From NCBI RefSeq assembly GCF_007655135.1, contig NC_045129.1:22666274-22730273 (forward strand): a stretch of DNA of 64,000 nt, written 5' to 3'. Under the pieces are notes generated by a model, which saw only the letters and a list, made by a program, of their open reading frames with translations, had not been told where the DNA came from and did not search any database. Shown piece after piece: positions 22,898 through 33,483 of this stretch. The position numbers and the translations under genes were made by a program. Each line of letters opens with the position of its first letter. Within the stretch, counting starts at the first letter, position 1. This stretch comes from Punica granatum (taxonomy: Eukaryota; Streptophyta; Magnoliopsida; Myrtales; Lythraceae).

Positions 22898-25800
22898 TAT
22901 CACGACCTTTAATTTCAGCTATATTTCCCTTATATTTCTTCGATACCCTTTACCACATAACTACTAACATAAAACAGGTTTTCAATGGACTCTCAAAAAT
23001 ATAAAACCAAGCTCTAATATGTATATACATCTCAAAAGGGAGTAATTTTCTTTCCTCAACCAATCACTAAACCAAAACTAAATATAAATTTTAGGTCGTA
23101 ACATATTCAATTACATTCTATACAAAAAGAATATCTATCAAATAACTAAAGTCCCTACCTAGTTCTCCAAGCTGATCCCCGACATTAAAAAGTGATTCAT
23201 CCTCGCAGCTAGACCCTTATCTGGAAAAATATATACAGGGTGTCAGCTGCATTTCAGTAAGCACTATATTCTAAAGTAAAATGAATAATATTAAGTGATA
23301 AATATATTTTGGACAACCAAATATTCATATAGATAGTAGTAGCTTAACCGAGTCTATCAATTAATTCACCAACACGACATATTAGACAATACGTACAAAT
23401 GATTACTAAGTTCATTCATCAACAATCAATTGCCCTTATAACCATATAAAACTATTATTAGAATTAACATTTAAGCCAACATCATCTTGCACTCATAGCC
23501 TAACTAAATCAAATTGGCAACAACATGGCTTCCATATAATAATTCAGACAATCATAACAATCATCACATTTACAGCAATCCAACCAAACAAACAATATAC
23601 AACACAACCAAATCTATATAGCCATTGGGTTGCATTTCCTCGCAACAGAGTTATGACGGTACCGTGACCCCGCACATCTCGCTCATACCATTCTCAACTT
23701 CCAATATCCACATCTCATAAGCGGGGGCCACCCATTAACCTATGGCGGGAAGAGTTGACCTCAATTTGTATTCCGCCAGGTCCAGCGGCCTACCAGGCCC
23801 CTTTTTCTATTCCGTCGGGTCCAGCGACCGATCAGGCCCCTATTTATATTCCGCCGGGTCCAGCGGCCGATCATGCCCCCATTTATATTCCGCCGGGTCC
23901 GACGGCCGAACAGGCCCTATTTGTATTCTGCTGGGTCCCGCGGCCAATCTGGCCTATTTTTATATTCCGCTGGGTCCAGCGGCCGATCTGGCCCATTTTA
24001 TATTCCGACGGGTCCAGAGGCCGATCTGGCCTATTTTTATATTCCGCCCGGTCCAGCGGCCGATCTAGCCCCTATTTATATTCCGCCGGGTCCAGCGGTG
24101 CCATGGCTATATTTAAACAATACAAGCATAATCAATTGCAATCATGCCACCTCACCTCATACATCATCATACACAAGCACAATTTCAATCACATTACAAT
24201 GGCAGCATGTTATCATCATATCTCTCATACACAATCAGATTACACAATCACACTGCATATCTCAAATCAAAATGAAACAAAAAATGCAATATCTCTCAAA
24301 TCCATTCACACAACATAAGCAGACTGATTTCTCAATCTCTAACTATCACAACACTTTTCTTAAATAATTTATATAACTATAATACATCATTTTACAAGGA
24401 AATAGAATACTCACATAATATATATATATATATATATATTATAATTTCACAATGGAATAAAGTACTCACCAAACACCCAAAATAGTTCATCAAACTTGGC
24501 CTTCAGGATGGACAATATTGGTGTCCTCAACCCCTATCAATCATAAGCATAGTTTAGAAAATACCTTATATCTCATAAATCATTTCCTCCACTGATCCTC
24601 ATACCAAATCACACCACAGTGGCCTTAAAGGATCGAATAAATCTAAAATAGAATGCACCAATAGCATCAGTCGTTAAACTTCCCATATAAAGAATCCTCC
24701 TCTTAGAAATTTTCTATGCATATTTCATAATTTACGATTTATCCACCTTAGATAACCTATATAAACTAGTTACTAACTTAGAATGTTGATAATCCAAAAA
24801 TACGTACAATGGATTTAGTGACCACATCCAAATACAAGGAGAAAAACGATAGCAGATCATCCTCTACTAGCCTCGCCAACTCGTGGATATCTAGCTCTTC
24901 ACACTTCCATTACTTCCATCTCACAATTCAGTAAAGCACATACGAACAACTTTTAATGGAATATCAACTCTCAGTACAACTACTAAATCAACAAGAACTG
25001 GGTAAATATAAGTATATTTTCAACACCATTGACTTGTCCTAGCTTAGTGCACTAAACATTTAAATGAGCCAGTCTAACCTAATTCATCGATTTCTCTAAT
25101 TTATTCATCCAACTAATCCGTTATTTCATATTCCATAGTACGGGCATAATCAAATAAATGAAGCTCAATCAAGAAGAATATTATAACTCATCCCCCGAAT
25201 GGCTTCCTACCTCGAGCCCGTTACACTCTTCACTTGCCCTGCTCTATTCACCTTTCTTTATCAAAGAAACATGGACCATATTAAGCTAAACTGGTCACTT
25301 AAAGCAAACCAATACATATCGTGATATAAATAACTACTTCACTCCATGTGTGGATATATGCAATCAACATCACTTGTTAACACGCATTTGACTCAATTAA
25401 GCGAGATTTAATCAACCAAAATGTAAATTATTAGTCCAAACGTTCGAAAAATAACATCTCTAACTTGAGAAGACAGAAATCGACTTAACAAACACCAAAA
25501 TCAGATATGACCAACAAGGAAAATCGAGCTTAAAGAACATGAAAGTGGTCAGTTTTGGACTCGAGGAAAGAAAAATCGATAAACCCACTCATTACGGAAA
25601 ATATGACAATAGTATTGCTATTTCAAAAAAATCCCAAAAAATTATATAAAATAGTATATTCAGACACGAATCTGATGTCCGAGCGAGCCTAATGAGCCTC
25701 CTGAAGTTGTTGGTTCGAGCTGTACGGAACAGACCCGGGCTGTGCGATGGCCCAACTTCGGAAGTTCGGCTCTCTCTCTATATAACTCCGAATACCACAA

Positions 25801-26716
25801 TCTTGGAGTCTATGGAAAGCTTACAATGTGGGCTACGTTTTAGAAACAAACGGCATGCCAAAACATGAAGAATTCAGTTCAAAAATGCCGGTCGAAGTTG
25901 ACGTTTCATTATGATTTTCAGAATTTGAAATTGCGATAACTTTCGAATCGTATAATGAAATCCAATTCCGTAAAAAGCCACACCATTCAAATGATCAGAG
26001 GAGTGTAACCATATCAAATTTTTGAACTAATAACATCTACACATCAATCTGCCATTAACGAGCTTCAACCAAGCTTTCTTCCCAACCAAAATCCTTTGCC
26101 TAACAAGCTCTAAGGTCAAGGTTGATTCTAGAATTTAGATAAATATATCCATTAGTGTAGTACCTAACGGAGTCCACCAACATGCAGAAACATTAAGTTG
26201 GTCCATGAATATACCTATTTCAAATTTGCAACTCAACTGGCTTATTTTGTTTCATAAAAGAAACCTCATAAAAAGCATCAAATCAAAACAATTCCAGCAA
26301 TACCAACCTGAACGCCATGGATGAAAAATTTCGATTTTGAGCTCAACTCCCTCTTAAGTCGTTCTCCTGGTCTCCATTACACTCCCGCATTCCCTATCCT
26401 CATCGCCCTCTTGACTTCCCTCGTCACTCTTCTTCGTAAGTTGCATCCTTGAGCTTTCTCGGTCGAGTTCTCGTTCCCTTTCTCCTGCCCTCTTGTTTTC
26501 TCACGGACAGAGCTCTCCCTCTCTGTGTTTGTCTCTTGCTCCGTTTCTTTTTCTCCGTTGTTCCTCTTCAGTGAAACCGAACAGAGAAGAAAGGGAAAAA
26601 ATAAATAAATGGATACTAAGGCGGTGGAAGAAGCTTGGGGGAGAGATGAGAGCCACGTGGGGTCCCTGCTTCCCTTTCTTTTTATTTTATTTTATTTTTA
26701 TTTTTGCCCCACTAAC

Positions 26717-26760
<44 letters not shown>

Positions 26761-26807
26761 CATGTAAGTATATGTATGCTATTTGATATAAAAATGTCAC
26801 TCTCACA
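22898..26807 (+). mobile_element. Solo LTR of another Ty3/gypsy family (Tekay/Del-like)
   Basis: A 3,910 bp insertion in X's 5' LTR. It starts TATCACGACC, which looks like a mutated TGTCACGACC gypsy terminus, and ends CTCTCACA. It is flanked by TCGTC at 22893-22897 and 26808-26812. The uninterrupted partner LTR at about 41338-41345 has TCGTC once, which confirms the insertion. No PBS, PPT or coding region is present, so a solo LTR is the simplest reading. It contains TA microsatellites (24418-24439, 26727-26757) and a minisatellite. No gene seen. Confidence 0.8.
23755..24110 (+). repeat. Minisatellite, about 39-41 bp unit, in the solo LTR
   Basis: Nine imperfect copies of a unit with core CCGCCGGGTCCAGCGGCCGATC and a TATTTATATT spacer. 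A related array of five copies lies in reverse orientation at 55490-55680. Three overlapping open frames across it are a by-product of the period. Confidence 0.9.
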
Positions 26808-28939
26808 TCGTCATCCCGTGATCCACCGATATCCTAGGCATTAAGGAGTCGGAAACATCTCGATCTATGGACGGAAAAAGGCGACCCGTTCGGGTGCGAG
26901 TTTCATTCGCACGGCATATTCCGTCCACTTTTGGTGTTTCCATCTCCCTATTGTAGATTCGGTGGCGACCATTTTATTTCTGTTGCAAAACACGAAAAAC
27001 TGGATTAATCATGCCTTTGGCTTAATCAAACATTAGATAATGGATAGGCGGAATGCTAGATTCCAATCTAAAGTCAAAATACGGGTTTGGCGAATTCGGT
27101 GAAATCGCAGTGACACCTCATAGAATAGAGTTCTAAAACAAATTCACACATTTAATTGGCCTAGAACCACATCCCAGCCCACCTCTTTGTTGGCCTAGGT
27201 TAGATACATTGTTTGCTAATCAACCCCGGTTAATAACTGATTAAATCACGTACATTCGACTTAATATACAACTTGTTTGTATTTACCTATATTTGTCAGT
27301 TATTGTCTGTTTTTCATCAGTTTTATCAGTTTTCTTCTGTTTTCCATTTGCTTTTGCTGATTTGTTGCGGTTCGGGTCCGAGCCCATAGGTTATGTGTTG
27401 CACGGGGTCCAACGCCCCAAATCACCGAACACGAGGTTCGACGCCTCCTAACTCACTGAGCGCATACAACCCGAGTGCGGAATGGGATCTAGCCTCGAGT
27501 CACCATCACACTCCAAATATGGCCTATGTGAAAGGCAATTTGGATTGGATGTGTGAAACATGTTTAGATATCACCCGGGAGCTCGATCGGTCTAACGGTT
27601 ACAGTGGGAACTAATCGGTTCTCCTACAAACCGTCGGTTCGATTGGACCCGACCCCCGGCTCTTTGAGCCCGCGTTGCCTTAATTTATTTATCGGTCATT
27701 CAAAACACACGGTGAGTCGGAGCGGAATATTGGCCCAATGCAAACCGATCGGTATCCAATTACTTTATTCAGTTGTATTATGTAATTATTCGAGTGTACA
27801 TTGTGAGGATCTTATTTGTACATCTATTCATTCATTTGTAAGGATCCCCGATCGGCAAGCGAGAGGTCCGAGTGTTGAACCGGTCAAGTTGGTCTATTAA
27901 TGCCTAGAGACGAGTAAGCCCGAATACTCGCGGTTTCGGTTCACACAGGGAGTCAACCGTCGTGGTTTGACAAACTGTAAACGTTAGGATAGTGAACCGA
28001 TTCCTTGACGCACGAGCCTACTCATCTTTTGGGTTCTTGGCCCAACTTGATCAATTCATCAACTTTACGGTGTCAAAACGGGCGAGTCAAGTGCAAAATC
28101 ACGCGGTAAATATACAAAATGGCAAGCTTAGCAAACTAGAGTACCGAAAGGGCGTGCGGGATATAGGCCCGCACGTAATAGAACCCCCGAATCCCGAATT
28201 TTCGGTTCCATATGACCATTGCCTTAGTATTTAGGTGTACCCCGTACCCCTAGACCCGGGCGACTCAACGGCCCTCGACCTACGGGTCGTAAACAGTAAG
28301 TGGCGACTCCTTCTCACGTGCGTCCGTTGCGCGTCCCCGGGAAGGTGGACACTCCCGAGCCGTGTTGCATAGGCTTCGCGCATGCGTGCCCTGACGAGAT
28401 TAAATTCGGGTGCGCACAGGAAACTAGGTTAGTCAGAGGTTCCGAGTAAGGGAATGGATCGAGTCGGCTATGCCACCGAACCGGCCCCCAAAGATCCTCG
28501 CTCGATTTCAAGGAATTCACACCCTTGAGTCGGGAGCCCCCATTCATAGATAGCACGGTCCCTGTAGCACCGAACCATGCATCGTGCTATGCCTCCATGC
28601 AAACCTTCAACCCGACGCCGACAACAGTCCATCGAGTCGGCCTGCGTACCACTTGAGTCTTTTCTATTTCAAGAGCGATGTACCTTGTAATTTGTACTAA
28701 GCCGTGGGCATTTACTTTTCACTGCACATATGTATCATGCAGTTTTCAAAACACACTAGGATGTCGTTCACGTTGACAAGTCCTAAGCAGATTTTCTTAT
28801 CGTCTTGGTACGGGACGCCTCGCTCGGCCTCCTGCCCGCACCTCGATAGAGTCCACCAGCACACAAGAACCTCACCGACCCGCCACGAAATGCGGATGGC
28901 GTATACTCTGGGACATCATGATCGACCTCACCAACACTA

Positions 28940-29092
28940 GTTTTGATTACCGAGAGGTTGCTGAGAGATGAAGAACTCGCCGGCCAGCCACAACTTGGAG
29001 GGAGCTCTCCCAAACCCGCGACAAGCTACAGAGATACGATCAGGAGCTCGTTTGAGCGAACGCCGCACTGGAGAGGTATAGGAAAGGGCCTC
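28940..29092 (+). pseudogene. Possible DUF7745 C-terminal coiled-coil remnant in X
   Basis: One frame reads TTWRELSQTRDKLQRYDQEL, stop, then ANAALERYRKG. This is a charged, heptad-like stretch resembling the coiled-coil tail of the intact DUF7745-type protein of element U. It lies at the matching place between leader and gag spacer. The globular domain is absent and a TGA (29054 region) breaks the frame. Weak but position-supported. Confidence 0.4.
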
Positions 29093-29883
29093 ATGAAGGC
29101 CCGCACATGCACTTTAGGATAGATGTCTCCACAAGGCCCTCACCTAGACCCGGTGCTTTCCGAGGCCGCGCTCGCTCAAATCCCGAGTGTGGTGGCAAAT
29201 CAGCTTAAGGCTCTATTTTACAAAATTTGCATTGTACTTTGAACCTTTTGAGTCAATATGAACGACAACATTAGCTTTTGAAAACTCACGCATTGCATGC
29301 ATCCTATCCATTTACTGTTTTACACGACAATTAACACTACCACACGGTAGATAAAGTTGTGATTGCCTTTGTAGGTGGACCTCTCATGGTCCTCAGCCTT
29401 CCTCCACGGCGAGACGATCAGTAGCTCAAGGGCCAACCATCCAAGCAACACTAACTCCCTATTGATCCTGCGCAATCAATTATGTCATTGCATGGTTGAG
29501 CACACGTCCCTCCATGCTATAAGTGCTTCCATCAGCACAACTGAGCGTGCCCTTTCCGCGTCGTGTGAGCACATCCCTACCTTGCCCATGCACGCACCCT
29601 CGACACACCTTGTGCATATCTTTCAGTGTGCTTGCATGACGCCTACCAGGCCAGTTCGCTCCCCTACGCAGTTGCATTCAAATTACGAATAGTTCTTGTT
29701 CCTGCATTGCTTTTCCTCTTCCCATTGCAGGAAATAACTGACAAGAAGGCAATTTGAACCTTGAACGACCACAATCAGGACAATGAGCACTTCCCGTCCA
29801 GCACCTTAGAACTTCAACACCGAATCCCAACCCTCCCTCCACAAAAGATCACGGGCAACAGCTTCGACGAACAGAGCATGGCC

Positions 29884-29999
29884 CTGCCCACCCGCTGTGA
29901 AAGTCACTAGCACGGTCACATCTCCGACCGGAGAATGATACCTGCCCACCCGCTGCGAAAGTCACTAGCACGGTCACATCTCCGACCGGAGAATGATCC
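29884..29999 (+). repeat. 58-bp direct duplication
   Basis: CTGCCCACCCGCTG(T/C)GAAAG... repeats with a 58 bp period starting at 29884 and 29942, ending in a partial third copy (ctgcccaccc). Lies in the non-coding interior of X. Confidence 0.85.
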
Positions 30000-31476
30000 C
30001 TGCCCACCCTCTGCTGTGGCCATCAACCAGCCACTGGGGCAACATGCACTTTTCCCTAAACTCTCTTTTACATTTATTTATATGCATTCCCAAACAAGCT
30101 CCCGACATGAACGAACCCTTCACGGGCGCACTAGGACAGCCCCGAAGACGCCCTGTTGGTTCTATCGGAATTGTTCGATTCGTCTGTCCTCATGGGATCC
30201 GGCTCCTCGAGCCTTCCCTAGGACGGCTGCGCATGCCAACTCCCAATCGGGGAAAGTACACCTATGTGGCCCCTAGCCACGGTCTGCCCACTCTAGGATG
30301 GCAATGACTAGATCTCGGAATTGAGTGTCCCCCATGCGCGGCACCCCATGGGTCGCACGTTGGATAAGGGGATTTTCCTATGGGTCCATTCCACATTTCT
30401 TACCGCATATTCCACCGATCAATCACCTAATGCATCATCTTCTTTGTCATCTCTCACAGGGACACGCCGGTCACAAGCAAAGAACGATACACAGGTTCAC
30501 ATCTCCCTAAGAATTCCTCTCGGACCCTTTCCTCATATTTCGACGAGGGAGGTTTCCGACGAATATGTACCCCCCACGAAGCCGAAGATAGAGACAATCG
30601 AATAAACCGTTCAACCTCGACGCACGCGTCTCCACCGAGATCGAGCAATACCCCGGGGCAAATTGGGCCTTCCCCACTATAAAGACCCATCACCGACAAC
30701 ATGCAACGACAAGTCCCGGGGCAGGACACATTCGGCTTCAAGAGTGCCTATCATCTAAGGGGCACCCTCCACGGGAGCGACAATGCACGATCGGGAGCGG
30801 CGATCGCACATGATGCCCGGCACAGATCACAAAGACCGGGGCATCCCCATCCAATATTCACGCGAAGCAACCTTGGTTACCCACACTCCTGGGGCAATTT
30901 TGTTTTCTTTTTAGACAATAGGGGAAAGGACTTGTAAAGCATGCAAGGACAAAAGACGCGAAGTTCGGCTTTCGAGTGCACAAGAATCAGACTTTTAAGA
31001 AAACCAGCCCTCACAAAATTGGGCTAGGACAACGAAATACATCAAGTCTCCATGGGCCAAAGCAAACAAAAGCGGCCTCGGTGATGCAAAGTTGAGGAGT
31101 TTCAAACAAATACACGGTACACAATACAGACCCAGCTGCAAGAAAAAAAAAACAAAGCGAAAAGAAGCGAGAAAAACTCGCCAATGAAGAGAGAGAGAAA
31201 AGACGCGGGAAAAACCCGCCAATGAACAAAACAAGGCACCGCCGAGATATAAAACTCCAGCACCGCCAATTCGAAGAAGAAATCAACAAACCCCGACAAA
31301 AAGGGGGAGCAGTAGACGCAACTCCTCGACGGAGACAGAACGTAATGCACTCGAAGGTCGAATCATTCGAACCCTTCCCCCTTGCAAACTCGAGAGGCAA
31401 AAGAATCGAGCCCGCTAGGTCGAAAACCCCTCGGGGCAACCTAGGCAAAAGCTAGGGTTAAAAGAGATGCACGAGG

Positions 31477-33483
31477 TGGGTGACCCGGGTAGAAGACAGC
31501 CGCGGCCAGTCGGGGAAAAATAAGTCGGCACGCTTGCTCCGGTCACGGCACGGTGCGAGGTCGGGTTCGTTGGACTCCTAAGAGGCGGATCTACACGAGC
31601 ACGGGCAGACCCGAGCGTGCCAAGGCCTGAACAAACCCGAAAATGTAAGAGAAAACTCGGTAAAAATGAGGAAAACCCGGTTTGAGAGAAACGGGTGAAT
31701 GGCGGTTGTGCACGGTTGATCGGCCCTCGGACCGTGACCACCTCTTCACGGGGGAGAGTGAGGGTTGTGAGGAACCCTTTGAACGTGATGGCACGACTCG
31801 CCGAAGTCGTGGGAAGAAATGGCACGTGGCTTGCTCGGTGTGCACGACTAGGGAAGTCTCGGGACCCGAAAGTTCTCACGGCTGGAACGGGGTGTTGGAG
31901 GCCTCAAATTGAAAATCTAAGCCCGGAAATGGACTTAGGGGGTGGGAAATATGTAGGCTAGGAAGTTTGATGATTTTTGGCTTAAGTCGGGTCGGGTGGT
32001 TACCGGAATACCGGGTGGTTTTCCGGCGATTTTAGCCGGTTTCGGCCATGACACGGGCTGAACGGAAGTGAGGGAGAGGGCTGGAGCTTGAGAGGTTTTT
32101 GGAGAGAGATTGGCTTGAGAGAGAAGGAGAATGGAGAAGTGATTAAGCTTAATGGTGAAAGGGGCTTTATAGGCTAGGCTAATGGCCCGATTAAGAGAAG
32201 CTAAGTGCAGTTAGGGGGGGGATTAGTGGGCTGCCGAAATTAGAGGGGCATTGATGAGGGGAAAATGTCATGTTGAGTGTAGGGGAAGGCAAAGGAGGGT
32301 GATAGGTGTGATGGATGTGTAAGAGGAAGTGATGGATGTGTAAGAGGTGTAAGAAGATTTGAATTTTGTGGTGGGGGGAAGCTTGAGCCGCCGGCCATAG
32401 GGGCAAGCCGTGGCTTATTGCGGCTGAGCCGCGGCTTGAGGGTTTGAGCCGCGGCTCGCGGCTTGGTGGCTTGACTTGGCTGAGCTGTGGGTCCCGTTCG
32501 ATTGAGAGAAAAGCCGGAAAATGCTTGAAACCCGATTGAGCTTGCATCCGACCTCCGATGTCCAATTAATTTGAAGATTTGGAATGCTTGAACTACGAGA
32601 ATTTGAACGAGCCCAATATCGCCATCCGTCGTGTGGACGAATGTTAGGGCGACTCGACGCATCGAGAGTAGGTTTTGCCTCGTTTGGACATTCGGAGTGG
32701 AGTTTAGTGCCCCTCGACCCACGATTGACCTTTGTGCATCCTTGCATTTGTTTTGGCGATCCTTTTGCCCCGTGAGTGATTGTTGGCTAGTCGTCCTCGG
32801 TCGGGGACCGTTGGCCCGGGAAGACTTAGGGACTTTGACCGGGGTTTTCTCAGTGTGCCCTGAATGTCTTGAGGTGCTCGGGGATCGTTGTGAGGTGCCC
32901 GGAAATCGTTGCGATCGCTGTTTTCCGTGGAAATGCCCCGAAGGTTCGCCGGGAGACGTTCGTGCCCACTGAAACGTAGCTTGGGAGACCGAGTCGAGTT
33001 CCGGAAGGTTGTCTGAAGCTTGTTCCCCGGCCCTGGTGGTCCCTGGATGCCTGTAAGCCCGTTTTGAGGGGCCGTTTGCTTGTCAGTGGGGCGAACCCCG
33101 GGAGCTCTGTCAGAAAAGGCGTCCGTGGGGGATCGGGGTGTCCCGGCTTAAGCAGGATGCCCCGGAAATGCGCTCGGACGTGTCATTGGTCACTTTGGCA
33201 CTGAGAGGGATTTTTGGAGTCCCATATTGGGCACCTTTCGGTGCTTCGGTGACTCGATGATGAATAGTGCCACAGTGTCAGCTCCGTCGTTTCGGGGATT
33301 CCTTGTTCGTTCATTCTTCTGATGGCTTTCCTCCGCTTTTCTCAGTGACCTAGCTCTTCTCCTATTGCTCATGACCCCCATGCTCGCCTACTTGTCTCTG
33401 ATTGCCGGGTGATGAATAGTGTCCCGGGCCTCGGTCGGAAATCCTCGTGTGGGAAGCCGGTGGGCCAAAATGGGGTGCTGACA
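31477..33483 (-). mobile_element. Minus-strand LTR fragment, near-identical to 8786-10816
   Basis: On the minus strand it starts TGTCAGCACCCC at 33483 and is cut at 31477, where it abuts X's 3' UTR. Compared by eye with 8786-10816 it differs at only a few positions and in the poly-G tract. It sits inside a + strand LTR fragment that resumes at 33484. Contains a TATA box (about 32165-32171, minus strand). No gene. Confidence 0.8.

Larger units (their letters stand above)
18645..28418 (+). mobile_element. 5' LTR of element X (5.86 kb, plus a 3.9 kb insertion)
   Basis: Begins TGTCAGCACC at 18645 and ends GCGCACA at 28418. Without the nested insertion (22898-26807 plus 5 bp duplication) it is about 5.86 kb, matching the 3' LTR at 37071-42954 in length and closely in sequence, including a 166 bp triplication not seen in the other copies. 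TATA box at 20101. After 28418 there is no PBS; the internal leader joins directly to the LTR. Confidence 0.85.
28419..31476 (+). mobile_element. Interior of element X, mostly non-coding
   Basis: The first 0.3 kb matches, in the opposite orientation, the leader of element U (about 5350-5635). Then comes a short DUF7745-like tail, a spacer like U's DUF7745-gag spacer (tgaaaactcacgcattgcat), and about 1.5 kb in which I recognise no domain. The last part (about 31380-31476) matches the start of W's 3' UTR (CCGCTAGGT... GAAAACC). Gag, protease, RT and integrase are absent, so X is a large non-autonomous (LARD-like) derivative. A 58 bp direct duplication lies at 29884-29999. Confidence 0.65.

Noticed and set aside
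23755..24318. 187-residue ORF and two other frames over the minisatellite
   Set aside because: All three frames are open because of the repeat period and base composition; Pro-Gly-rich repeats without domain.
31011..31448. 145-residue minus-strand ORF, Phe/Ser/Leu-rich
   Set aside because: Antisense to the non-coding interior and 3' UTR of X; low-complexity A-rich sense strand gives the Phe-rich translation.
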